Shown piece after piece: positions 20,117 to 29,358 of a stretch of 64,000 nucleotides of DNA. Location: positions 62,001 to 126,000 of the forward strand of contig NZ_JAAKZI010000004.1 of the NCBI RefSeq assembly GCF_011045165.1, read 5' to 3'. A program made the translations under genes and the position numbers. The notes under the pieces were generated by a model. The model was not told where the DNA came from, made no database searches, and saw nothing but the letters and a program-made list of their open reading frames with translations. Source of the stretch: Arthrobacter silviterrae. Its GTDB lineage: Bacteria > Actinomycetota > Actinomycetes > Actinomycetales > Micrococcaceae. Each line of letters begins with the position of its first letter. The first letter of the stretch is position 1.

Positions 20117-21299
20117 CGTGACGGACCCGGACAGGACCGCCGTCGTCCTTGCCGCCAAGCGCCTTCCCACGGCCAAGGCGGGCGGTGCGTACCGCCACAT
20201 TCCGGCGCACGATCTTGCCGCGCCGGTGATGCGCGCGGCCGTCGCTGCAGCCGGCATCGACCCGGGTGCCCTCAACGACGTGATCCTCGGAAACGCAACG
20301 GGCGGCGGCGGCAATGTGGCCCGCCTCGCCGCCCTGACGGCCGGTTTCCCCGACGTGGTGCCGGGCCTGACCGTGGACAGGCAGTGCGCCTCGGGGCTGG
20401 AAGCCATTGTCCTGGCCTGCCGCCTGGTCCAGTCGGGTGCGGGCCAGGCATACCTGGCCGGCGGGGTGGAAAGCATCAGCACGGCCCCTGCCCGGGCAAA
20501 TCGCCGCCCGGACGGGACCCTGGACTTCATTGCACGCGCCCAGTTCGCGCCCCTCGACACGATAAACGGCGGCGGGGGAGACCCCGATGCCGGAGTGGCA
20601 GCCGAGAACGTCGCCACCGCCTACGGCATCACGCGCGAACGGCAGGACGCCTACGCCCTGCAAAGCCACCGGCGTGCCGTCGCAGCCGCTGCGGCAGGGG
20701 AATTCGACGCCGAACTGCTCCCCCTGACCGGCCTGGCCGCCGACCAGGGCCCGAGGCCGAAACTGACGGAGAAGCTGCTGGCCAGATTTCCCGCCGCCTT
20801 CGTGGACGGCGGCACGGTGACGGCCGGCAATTCCTGCCCCTACAGCGACGGCGCGGCCGCCGTCGTCGTCACCAGTGTCACGCTGGCGCGGAGCCTTGCC
20901 GCCCGCCCCAGCCACGGCCTCACTTTCGTCGACGCCGCAACGGCAGGCAATGAGCCGGCACTCATGGGCGTGGGCGCGGCCCACTCCACAAGCATCCTCA
21001 TGCAGCGGACGGGGCTCGACGCCGGGGCCCTTGGCCGGGGTCTGGTTGAGTTCAACGAGGCGTTCGCCTCACAAGTGCTGGCCGTGGCCGATCTGCTGGG
21101 CTTGGACCCGGACAGCCTGAACCGCGACGGCGGCGCACTGGCCCTCGGCCACCCCTATGGCGCATCCGGTGCCGTCCTGGTGGTGCGGCTGCTGGCCCAG
21201 GCTGCCGCCCGCGGCATTGAGGGACTCGACGCCGTCGCCATGATCAGCGCCGCAGGGGGAATGGGCGTGTCGGCCCAGTTCCGCTGGCAGTCCCTCTAA
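20097..21299 (+). CDS. Thiolase-family acyl-CoA acyltransferase with Ser at second catalytic Cys position
   Basis: Thiolase of about 400 aa. The nucleophile is Cys97 in VDRQCASGLEA, NEAFASQ supplies the Asn-containing motif and GGALALGHPYGASG carries the catalytic His. The usual C-terminal motif CxGGGxG is here SAAGGMG (Ser384), so the second catalytic cysteine is missing. GTG 20097 is chosen because AAAGG stands about 8 nt upstream, while GTG 20088 and GTG 20118 are alternatives. It overlaps the acyl-CoA synthetase gene by about 20 bp. It may be a condensing or degradative enzyme of altered activity. Confidence 0.85.
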   Translation: MHSGFSNVTDPDRTAVVLAAKRLPTAKAGGAYRHIPAHDLAAPVMRAAVAAAGIDPGALNDVILGNATGGGGNVARLAALTAGFPDVVPGLTVDRQCASGLEAIVLACRLVQSGAGQAYLAGGVESISTAPARANRRPDGTLDFIARAQFAPLDTINGGGGDPDAGVAAENVATAYGITRERQDAYALQSHRRAVAAAAAGEFDAELLPLTGLAADQGPRPKLTEKLLARFPAAFVDGGTVTAGNSCPYSDGAAAVVVTSVTLARSLAARPSHGLTFVDAATAGNEPALMGVGAAHSTSILMQRTGLDAGALGRGLVEFNEAFASQVLAVADLLGLDPDSLNRDGGALALGHPYGASGAVLVVRLLAQAAARGIEGLDAVAMISAAGGMGVSAQFRWQSL

Positions 21300-21330
21300 C
21301 CCGTCACCCCTCCACCGCCACACCCCGCCT

Positions 21331-21425
21331 CGTTGAGGTTGGAGATCACCACCTGCCGTACCGTTGAGGTTCGAGATCACCACCTATGGAATGCCTCGGA
21401 GCGGTGGTTATCTCCAACCTCGACG
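21331..21425. repeat. Three copies of an interspersed repeat, two inverted relative to the third
   Basis: Copies at 21331-21354 and 21362-21385 read CGTTGAGGTTSGAGATCACC followed by ACCT. A third at 21403-21425 is in the opposite orientation (GGTGGTTATCTCCAACCTCG then ACG). The first two start 31 bp apart. The same core forms a five-copy tandem array at 44945-45094. They lie between convergent genes (thiolase and bioN). Confidence 0.85.
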
Positions 21426-21476
21426 GGGGGGCGGGGCGGTTCTCGGACACGCGGCAGGAGCCTGTTCAGCTTTTGC

Positions 21477-22130
21477 TTACTGCTCGCCGGGGAGTTCGGG
21501 ATCGCCGAGGCCGCGTGCCGCCAGGGCCTCGCCCGTGGCCCGGGCATAACCCACCGTGGCAATGACCACGGGCAGCGAGCGGGCCATGAGGTTTCGCTCC
21601 AGCCCGCGGGCACGGGCGGCGTCGCGCACGTCGCTGAATGCGCCAATCACGAAGGGAATGCTCCGGAGCATCAGGGCCACGGTCAGGGAAAAGCGCTCCG
21701 GGTCGGCACCAAAGCGTTCCAGCGGGCGGACCACGGCGCCCAGGCCATCCAGCAATTCGTCCACCGGTGTGGTGGCCGTCAAGATGTTGGAGGCAAGCAC
21801 CGTGGCCACGATGGCCGCCACCACCTGCCAGGCCGTGGCCGGCCCGTGCTGCCACCATTGATAGGCCGCAATGAGAACCAGGAAGACCACCATGATTCGA
21901 ACCGCGCGCCACAACCGGCCCCACGGCAACCCCGCGACGCCGTGCGCGGCTATCGCGGCGATAAGCACCGCCGTCGTAATAATGACACCCAACGTCACGG
22001 AAATGGCCGGGGATGCCAGGCACAGGACCGCCACGGCCAGCAACAGCACAGCCTTGCGCCACAGTGCCATGCGATGGAACGGCGAGTTCCCGGCGATGTA
22101 GCTGGCCACCAGGTGGGCATGGCCGCGCAT
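21477..22130 (-). CDS. bioN: Biotin ECF transporter transmembrane subunit BioN (EcfT)
   Basis: Transmembrane coupling component of an energy-coupling factor transporter. The product is 217 aa with about five hydrophobic segments. The EcfT coupling-helix signature appears as DAARARGLERNLMARSLPV (Ala-Arg-Gly). It overlaps the bioM stop by one base and completes the bioY-bioM-bioN order known for actinobacterial biotin importers. Confidence 0.9.
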   Translation of the reverse strand: MRGHAHLVASYIAGNSPFHRMALWRKAVLLLAVAVLCLASPAISVTLGVIITTAVLIAAIAAHGVAGLPWGRLWRAVRIMVVFLVLIAAYQWWQHGPATAWQVVAAIVATVLASNILTATTPVDELLDGLGAVVRPLERFGADPERFSLTVALMLRSIPFVIGAFSDVRDAARARGLERNLMARSLPVVIATVGYARATGEALAARGLGDPELPGEQ

Positions 22131-22831
22131 CAGCCCACCGACTCCCGGTACCAGTCCACCGCGGCAGAGGCCGGGCCGTCGAAGGCAATGCGGGCGTCGT
22201 CAATCACCAGGCCCCGTTCGCACGCGGCCGCCAGGTCAAGGTCGTGCGTGGACATGACCACTTGCTGCGGCAGCCCGGCCAGCCGTTCATGCAGCAGCTT
22301 GGTATTGCGCAGGTCCAACAGCGTTGACGGCTCGTCGAGGACCAGGATGGACGGGTCCACGGCGAGCACGGCCGCCAGGGCGGTCAGCTGCCGCTCCCCG
22401 CCGGAAAGTTCATAGACACTGCTCTCGGCCAGGTGCGACAGACCATAGGCCGCCAGGATCGATTCGGCCCGGTCCCGGCGTTCCCTCTTGGAGAGCTTGA
22501 GCCGGCGGAGGGACAGTTCCACATCCTCCAAGGGGGTTGGCATGACCAGCTGCGACAAGGGGTCCGTGAAGACGAAGCCCACGCTGCGGCGCACGGCCGC
22601 CCCGTGGGTGCGCGTGTCCAGCCCGTTGACGCGCACGGTGCCGGCGGACGGAAGGACCAGGCCGTTGAGGAGACGGAGCATGGTGGACTTGCCCGAGCCG
22701 TTGGCCCCGATGACGGCGATCCGCTGCTCGTTGAGGGTCACGGACAGGGGGCGCAGGATGGTTTTAGCGGTCCCTGTTCCGTCCACCGGGGGAATTTCGA
22801 CGCCGGCGGACTCGAGGACGATTGAATTCAC
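22130..22831 (-). CDS. bioM: Biotin ECF transporter ATPase BioM (EcfA)
   Basis: ATPase subunit of the biotin importer, about 233 aa from GTG 22831. It has Walker A GANGSGKST, the ECF Q-loop segment GFVFTDPLSQLVMPTPLEDV, signature YELSGGERQLTALA, Walker B ILVLDEPSTLLDL and switch STHDLDLA. An in-frame TTG at 22861 would add 10 residues, but GTG 22831 (GTGAATTCAATC) gives the normal family N-terminus. It is 40 bp downstream of bioY. Confidence 0.9.
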   Translation of the reverse strand: MNSIVLESAGVEIPPVDGTGTAKTILRPLSVTLNEQRIAVIGANGSGKSTMLRLLNGLVLPSAGTVRVNGLDTRTHGAAVRRSVGFVFTDPLSQLVMPTPLEDVELSLRRLKLSKRERRDRAESILAAYGLSHLAESSVYELSGGERQLTALAAVLAVDPSILVLDEPSTLLDLRNTKLLHERLAGLPQQVVMSTHDLDLAAACERGLVIDDARIAFDGPASAAVDWYRESVG

Positions 22832-22871
22832 GCCGCGCCCGCCTGGGCCGGCCACATGCAAAACGGGGATT

Positions 22872-23513
22872 TCACCGGCGGCGGCGCACCAACAGGTCCG
22901 GGAATGCGCGGTGCAGGCTCAAGGCAATGGCCACGGCCACCACATTCTTGATGATGTCCCCCGGAAGGTAGATCAGGTCTGCCCCCACTGCAGCGGGCAG
23001 TGCCATGCCCTTGAGCACAAAACCAATGATGCCGAAGGCGTGGATCACCACCGTGCCGGCCATGGCCGCGGCGAAGAGGGCGGCCGCCTTGTGCCGCCGT
23101 CGTACGGCCCAGATGGCAACCAGGCCGGTCAGGGCGGCGCCGAAGGCGAAGCCCACAATGTAGCCGGCCGACGGGCTGGCCAGGACGGCCGGACCGGCGC
23201 GGAAGCCGCTAAAGATGGGCAGGCCCACCAACCCCAACAGGACATAGAGGGCGACGGCAGCCGTGCCGCGCCCCACGCCCAGCACCAGCCCGCACAGCAC
23301 CACCACCAGGGTCTGCAGCGTAATGGCCACCCCCAGCGGCCCGACGTTGATGCCGGGGACGGCAATCGAGGCGGCCAGCAGCGCGGCAAACACGGCGATC
23401 AGGGAGATGTCCATGGCACCCCAGCGGCGGCGCAACGCTGCAACGGGAGCCGCGGGGGCGGGGGCCGTGACGGGGGCGCCCTTGTGGCCCTGCGACTGTG
23501 ATGATCGATTCAT
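22872..23513 (-). CDS. bioY: Biotin-binding S-component BioY
   Basis: Substrate-capture membrane protein for biotin, 213 aa with about six hydrophobic segments. Family features include ITLQTLVVVLCGLVLG (the TLQ motif of BioY) and the FSGFRAGPAVLASPSAGYIVGF loop. The N-terminal 30 residues are Ala/Pro-rich and probably cytosolic. The promoter must lie in 23514-23658, shared with the divergent ABC-F gene. I see no recognisable BirA or BioQ site. Confidence 0.93.
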   Translation of the reverse strand: MNRSSQSQGHKGAPVTAPAPAAPVAALRRRWGAMDISLIAVFAALLAASIAVPGINVGPLGVAITLQTLVVVLCGLVLGVGRGTAAVALYVLLGLVGLPIFSGFRAGPAVLASPSAGYIVGFAFGAALTGLVAIWAVRRRHKAAALFAAAMAGTVVIHAFGIIGFVLKGMALPAAVGADLIYLPGDIIKNVVAVAIALSLHRAFPDLLVRRRR

Positions 23514-23658
23514 TCTGGTTACTTTCAGGTGGTGTGGGGCTTTGGTTGTGGTGGAACCTCGGTAGACTGGACAGGTTGTTCAACGTCAATCCATCCCCAC
23601 AGGGGGAACGGCGGAGCGTTTCGCGGCACATATCCAACTTATGTGAAAGGTTACTACG

Positions 23659-25257
<1,599 letters not shown>

Positions 25258-25284
25258 CAACGGCGCCGGGAACCCCTGCGGCGG

Positions 25285-25842
25285 TCAGCGGACCGCGGCC
25301 GGCTCGGCACCGGTTACCCGGGCCAGCTCGGCGTAGCTCAGTGACAGCATGGCGCGGTGGCTGCCGGCACCCGCCCAGAGCACTGGGTACCGGGCCAGCT
25401 CAGTGTCGAGAATGGTGCGCAGGGGAACCGGGTGTCCCAGCGGCGCCACGCCGCCCACGGGCTGGCCCGCGTGCTGCAGGACAAATTCCGGGGTGGCCCG
25501 CTTGATCTTGGGCAGCCCGAGTTCACGGGCCACCAGCTTCACGTCCACCTTTGCCGCGCCGCTGGCCAGAATCAGCAGGGGCTCGCCGCCGCACTCAAAA
25601 ATGAGGCTGTTGGCAATGGCGCCCACCTCGCAACCCAGCACCGCCGCCGCCGTCGCTGCCGTGGCCACACTGTCGTCAACCACGATGACGGTGTCCGGCA
25701 GGCCGGCAGCCAGCAGGGCATCCCGTACGTGTTCGACGACGGCGTCCCTCACCTCGGGTGCCGGGGCACCGCCCCCGCTGCCGGGTCCATTGCTGGTGAT
25801 TTCGGTGCTGTTAATGCCGGTGTTGTTCAGATCTGCGCTCAC
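25285..25842 (-). CDS. YbaK/EbsC-type aminoacyl-tRNA deacylase
   Basis: Predicted editing hydrolase of 185 aa that clears mischarged tRNA. The YbaK core is visible: GCEVGAIANSLIFECGGEPLLILASGAAKVDVK and the GGVAPLGHP motif with conserved Gly-x-Pro region. An N-terminal extension of about 30 residues is rich in Asn, Ser and Gly and is not conserved. It converges with the ABC-F gene at a 27-bp gap and lies 42 bp downstream of the SURF1 gene on the same strand. Confidence 0.88.
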   Translation of the reverse strand: MSADLNNTGINSTEITSNGPGSGGGAPAPEVRDAVVEHVRDALLAAGLPDTVIVVDDSVATAATAAAVLGCEVGAIANSLIFECGGEPLLILASGAAKVDVKLVARELGLPKIKRATPEFVLQHAGQPVGGVAPLGHPVPLRTILDTELARYPVLWAGAGSHRAMLSLSYAELARVTGAEPAAVR

Positions 25843-25884
25843 AGGCCACAGTCTACGGCGGAATCAACCACACACCCTGCCGGC

Positions 25885-26778
25885 TTAGTATCCCTGCGAG
25901 TCCAGGAGCGCGTCCTCTTCCTCCTCGGCCGTGGCCCGGGCACCGGGTTTGCGGACCTTCTTGACCGGGCGCGGATGGAAGGCCGAACCCCGGCCGTAGA
26001 GTTCCTCCACGGGGACGCCGGACTCGGCAGCCTCCTGGGCGTCGAAGTCATCGTTGCGGCGCTGCAGGCGCGCCGCATAGCCGAATCCGACAAAAGCCAG
26101 CACGCCGAAGCAGATCCACTGGAGTGCGTAGCTCAGGTGTGATCCTTCGTCGATGGACGGTGCCGGGAAGCCCACCGGGTTGCTTGACGCTGCAGGGGAT
26201 TCCGAGGCCAGCTGTACATACGCGCCGGTCTTGATGGGGTAGGACAATTCCTTGGCGTAGGCGGCCAGGTCGATGGAGGCGATCTGGCCGGCGGGGGCCC
26301 CGCGGTCCACCTGCGGCTCCGGCGGCCTGATCCTGGCCACCACGGTGACGGTGCCGGACACCGGCTGCGGCACTACATCGGGGTACCCGGCCTCCTTGTT
26401 GCCAATGGGCAGCCAGCCGCGGTCCACGATGACGGTGTCGCCGGTTTCCAGTTTCAGCGGGACCAGCACCTCATATCCCGGGGAGCCGTTGAGGGGGCGA
26501 TTTCGCACCACCCGCTGGTCTGCCGTGACGTAACTGCCCTTAAGGGTGACCTGGGTCCATTCCTTGGCGGGATTCAGCTGGTCAAAGTCCGTCGCCACGG
26601 CTGCATAGTCAACCGGAGTGGCGGAATAGTTCGCCGTGATCTTGGCAATGTTTGCCACCACCTCGTTGCGCCGGTTCATTTGCCAGTTCCCCAGGGCCAC
26701 GCAGGCTATGGCAAAAACCAGGGCAAGGACAAAATAGCCTGCCCATTTGCTGGAAAACAGGAATCTGTAGGTCTTCAT
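25885..26778 (-). CDS. SURF1-family cytochrome oxidase assembly protein
   Basis: Membrane protein of 297 aa with a transmembrane helix at each end (N-terminal AGYFVLALVFAIACVALGNWQM; C-terminal ALQWICFGVLAFVGFGYA) and a large extracytoplasmic domain. The N-terminal GNWQMNRR and central DRGWLP are SURF1 hallmarks. SURF1 helps insert heme a into cytochrome c oxidase subunit I. The charged C-terminal tail (about 55 residues) is typical of actinobacteria. A small zinc-motif protein ends 3 bp upstream. Confidence 0.93.
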   Translation of the reverse strand: MKTYRFLFSSKWAGYFVLALVFAIACVALGNWQMNRRNEVVANIAKITANYSATPVDYAAVATDFDQLNPAKEWTQVTLKGSYVTADQRVVRNRPLNGSPGYEVLVPLKLETGDTVIVDRGWLPIGNKEAGYPDVVPQPVSGTVTVVARIRPPEPQVDRGAPAGQIASIDLAAYAKELSYPIKTGAYVQLASESPAASSNPVGFPAPSIDEGSHLSYALQWICFGVLAFVGFGYAARLQRRNDDFDAQEAAESGVPVEELYGRGSAFHPRPVKKVRKPGARATAEEEEDALLDSQGY

Positions 26779-26781
26779 GAA

Positions 26782-27045
26782 TCAGGCGGGCCCCTCGGGT
26801 GTCAGCGGCCGCGTTTCCTTCCACAGGGAACGGCCCTTCAAGTAATCTTCCAGCCACGCAGCATGATCGTCGCAGCCCAGCCAGATCTTACGCCGCTCCG
26901 GTGTGTGGATCTTGGGATTGTTCCACAGCAGCTGGGTGGTGGCCGGCTTGCGGCAGCCCTTGCGGGAGCAAATGGCCTCGGCAGCACCCCGTTCCGCGGG
27001 CGTGTCCGGCTGTCCGTCCGGGGAGAGCATGTCAAGAATGTTCAT
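26782..27045 (-). CDS. Small conserved protein with Cys/His zinc-type motif
   Basis: An 87-aa soluble protein. It contains Cys26-x4-Cys31, His47, Cys58 and His61 (GCDDHAAWLE), a layout suited to a structural metal site, and conserved WNNPKIHTPERRKIW. Short actinobacterial relatives have at times been labelled acetone carboxylase in databases, which the sequence does not support. The ATG overlaps the DUF3099 stop (ATGA) and the stop is 3 bp from the SURF1 ATG, so it is co-expressed with an oxidase assembly factor. A role in oxidase biogenesis is inference. Confidence 0.8.
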   Translation of the reverse strand: MNILDMLSPDGQPDTPAERGAAEAICSRKGCRKPATTQLLWNNPKIHTPERRKIWLGCDDHAAWLEDYLKGRSLWKETRPLTPEGPA

Positions 27046-27485
27046 TGTTGGCCTTCCTCACCATTGTTCCTCGGGGGCTCCGGAACGTCCTCCGGCACCA
27101 CCTCACCGCGGATGACTTCATCCGCCGCGGCGCTGCTGTCGTCGGGGGCAGTCAGTTCCATCGGCGGGACATGGTCCACCAGGGCCGTGGCCTCCATGTG
27201 TGAGGTGTCCGCACCGCCGTTGGCGATGACCACCGCAACCCACGGGAGCAGCACCGCGCCCACCACGGGAACCAGCTTGAACCAGCCGTCAAACACAAAA
27301 ATCAAGGCTATGCAGACCATGCGGATCCCCATGGCCGTGGCGTATTTCACGAGGCGTCCGTGCATTTCAATGCTGTGTGCCTCGGCGGCATTCGTAATGG
27401 AAGGTACCTCGGGGGAACCTGTGGCCCGGCGGTATCGTTTCCGCCGACCGGCACCGGATGCCGGCATTGCTGTCTGGTCTCTCAT
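27042..27485 (-). CDS. DUF3099 membrane protein
   Basis: A 147-aa protein with two hydrophobic segments (GIRMVCIALIFVFDGWFKLVPVVGAVLLPWVAVVIANGG, given here only as boundaries about residues 54-95) and an acidic C-terminal tail. The RYATAMGIRMVC-like pattern before the first helix is typical of DUF3099, a family of unknown function confined to actinobacteria. ATG 27485 is chosen over an upstream in-frame start because GGAG lies 4 nt before it. It leads the DUF3099/zinc protein/SURF1 operon and is divergent from fabG. Confidence 0.82.
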   Translation of the reverse strand: MRDQTAMPASGAGRRKRYRRATGSPEVPSITNAAEAHSIEMHGRLVKYATAMGIRMVCIALIFVFDGWFKLVPVVGAVLLPWVAVVIANGGADTSHMEATALVDHVPPMELTAPDDSSAAADEVIRGEVVPEDVPEPPRNNGEEGQQ

Positions 27486-27606
27486 CACACTCCAAAGTAC
27501 GTCCCCATTCTCCCACCGCGCGGGAATACCTCCAAAAGCGCAAGTGTGTGCACCCCTGCCTTTCACCGTAGGATTCAATGCGAGCACCACGAGAAAAGAG
27601 GATTAC

Positions 27607-28341
27607 ATGAGTGCACCCGAGACTGCACCCGCACAGGGCCGCAGCGTGCTGGTTACCGGTGGAAACCGCGGCATCGGCCTGGCCATCGCCCAGGCTTTTT
27701 TGGCCAATGGGGACAAGGTTGCCGTCACGTTCCGCAGCCCGTCCGAGCTTCCCGAAGGAATCCTCGGCGTCCAGGCCGACGTCACCGACTCCGCCTCCGT
27801 TGATGCAGCGTTCAGCGAAGTGGAGGCCGCCCACGGCCCCGTTGAGGTGTTGGTGGCCAATGCCGGCATCACCAAGGACACGCTGCTGCTGCGCATGAGC
27901 GAGGACGACTTCACATCCGTGGTGGACACCAACCTGACCGGCGCATTCCGTGTCATCAAGCGTGCATCCAAGGGCATGATCCGTTTGCGCAAGGGCCGTG
28001 TGGTGCTCATTTCCTCCGTGGTTGGCCTCTACGGCTCCGCCGGGCAGGTCAACTACGCCGCCTCCAAGGCAGGCCTGGTGGGCATTGCCCGCTCCCTGAC
28101 CCGCGAGCTGGGCTCCCGAAACATCACAGCCAATGTCGTGGCTCCCGGATTTATCAGCACCGACATGACTGCTGCACTGCCGGAAGAGACGCAAAAGCAG
28201 TACCTCGCCAGCATCCCGGCTGCCCGCTTTGCCTCCGCCGAGGAAGTGGCCAACGTGGTCCGCTGGGTCTCCAGTGACGAGGCCGCCTACATTTCGGGCG
28301 CCGTGATCCCTGTTGACGGCGGACTTGGCATGGGCCACTAG
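27607..28341 (+). CDS. fabG: 3-oxoacyl-ACP reductase (SDR)
   Basis: NADPH-dependent short-chain reductase of 244 aa. The cofactor motif TGGNRGIG, the NAG motif (VLVANAGIT) and the catalytic triad Ser (ISSVVG), Tyr-x3-Lys (NYAASKAG) are complete. It ends VIPVDGGLGMGH as in FabG proteins that pair with InhA-like reductases. ATG 27607 has AGAGGA about 6 nt upstream. The adjacent downstream SDR may act in the same pathway. Which of several FabG paralogues is the essential one cannot be told. Confidence 0.9.
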   Translation: MSAPETAPAQGRSVLVTGGNRGIGLAIAQAFLANGDKVAVTFRSPSELPEGILGVQADVTDSASVDAAFSEVEAAHGPVEVLVANAGITKDTLLLRMSEDDFTSVVDTNLTGAFRVIKRASKGMIRLRKGRVVLISSVVGLYGSAGQVNYAASKAGLVGIARSLTRELGSRNITANVVAPGFISTDMTAALPEETQKQYLASIPAARFASAEEVANVVRWVSSDEAAYISGAVIPVDGGLGMGH

Positions 28342-28382
28342 GCCCCTCCACACCAACCTTATTGACGAACAAAGGACGTTTC

Positions 28383-29123
28383 ATGGGAAAGCTTGACGGA
28401 AAAACAGCGATTGTTACGGGCTCTTCGCGCGGCGTGGGCGCCGATGTGGCCAAATTCCTGGCCGCCGAAGGCGCGGCAGTCGTGGTCAACTACCGGCAGA
28501 AGGCGCCGCGGGCCAACAAAGTGGTGGCCCAGATTGCTGAAGCCGGCGGGCGCGCTGTCGCCGTCGGCGCTGATCTCACCACACAGGACGGCGTGCAGGC
28601 CCTGGTTAGCGCAGCCATGGAGAACTTTGGCTCCCTGGACCTGGTGGTGCTCAACGCCTCCGGTGGCATGGAAAGCGGCATGGCCGAAAACTACGCCCTC
28701 CAGCTCAACCGGGACGCCCAGGTCAACCTGCTCAACGCAGCACTGCCCGTCATGACGCCCGGGTCCCGCGTGGTCTTCGTCACCAGCCACCAGGCACACT
28801 TCATTGAAACCGTGCCCACCATGCCCGAATACGAACCCGTTGCCAAGAGCAAGCGCGCGGGCGAGGACGCCCTTCGCGCCCTCATCCCCAACCTTGCAGC
28901 CGAGGACATCTCGCTTGTGGTGGTCTCCGGCGACATGATCGAGGGCACCGTCACGGCAACCCTGCTGGACCGCGCCAACCCTGGCGCCATCGAGGCCCGC
29001 CGCGCCGAGGCCGGCAAGCTTTACACCGTGGCCGAATTCGCCGCTGAAATCGCCAAAATGGCCACCGCCGACGTCGAAACCGGCCACACTGAATACGTGG
29101 GCGGCGCCGACTACTTCAAGTAG
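28383..29123 (+). CDS. SDR oxidoreductase with shifted catalytic Tyr/Lys spacing
   Basis: Short-chain dehydrogenase-like protein of 246 aa. The cofactor site TGSSRGVG is classical and VVLNASGG occupies the place of the NAG motif. After the Ser region (VTSHQAH) the expected Tyr-x3-Lys appears as EYEPVAKSKRAGED, where Lys is 5 or 7 residues after Tyr. ATG 28383 has AAAGGA upstream. It follows fabG at 41 bp and is probably co-transcribed. In fatty-acid loci the adjacent enzyme is often an enoyl reductase, but this sequence does not show that motif. Confidence 0.82.
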   Translation: MGKLDGKTAIVTGSSRGVGADVAKFLAAEGAAVVVNYRQKAPRANKVVAQIAEAGGRAVAVGADLTTQDGVQALVSAAMENFGSLDLVVLNASGGMESGMAENYALQLNRDAQVNLLNAALPVMTPGSRVVFVTSHQAHFIETVPTMPEYEPVAKSKRAGEDALRALIPNLAAEDISLVVVSGDMIEGTVTATLLDRANPGAIEARRAEAGKLYTVAEFAAEIAKMATADVETGHTEYVGGADYFK

Positions 29124-29358
29124 GCCGGCGCAAGCTTACGGGCGGAGCCCCCGCAAGCAGGCGGAGCCGGTATTTTTTGTAGGCGACGTAAAAGGAGACC
29201 GTAAGGCCGCCCGCGGCCGTCGGTCGGATAGTCGCCGGAAAAATGCCGGGCCGCCTGCGACGGTCACCCAGCCCGCCGGCTCCGCCACCTCGTGGTTTGG
29301 TCGCCGGCTCCGCCTCCTCGTGGTTTGGTCGCCGGCGCCGCCACCTCGGGGGCCTTGG
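29124..29358. other. 235-bp non-coding spacer rich in GC repeats
   Basis: It separates the convergent SDR and serB genes. GGCGGAGCCGG at 29160-29170 is followed by TATTTTTTG, and its exact complement CCGGCTCCGCC recurs at 29277-29287 and 29305-29315. A 28-bp tandem repeat fills 29274-29352. I see no coding frame with plausible start and codon use. Confidence 0.6.
29274..29352. repeat. 28-bp tandem repeat, nearly three copies
   Basis: Units start at 29274, 29302 and 29330. Each begins CGCCGGCTCC (third: CGCCGGCGCC) and the first two end TCGTGGTTTGGT. The first two differ by one base and the third is shortened to 23 bp. The array abuts the serB stop codon. Confidence 0.85.

Noticed and set aside
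23514-23658. Biotin-responsive site or riboswitch upstream of bioY
   Set aside because: No BirA-type TTGTAAACC palindrome, BioQ-like repeat or riboswitch fold could be recognised.
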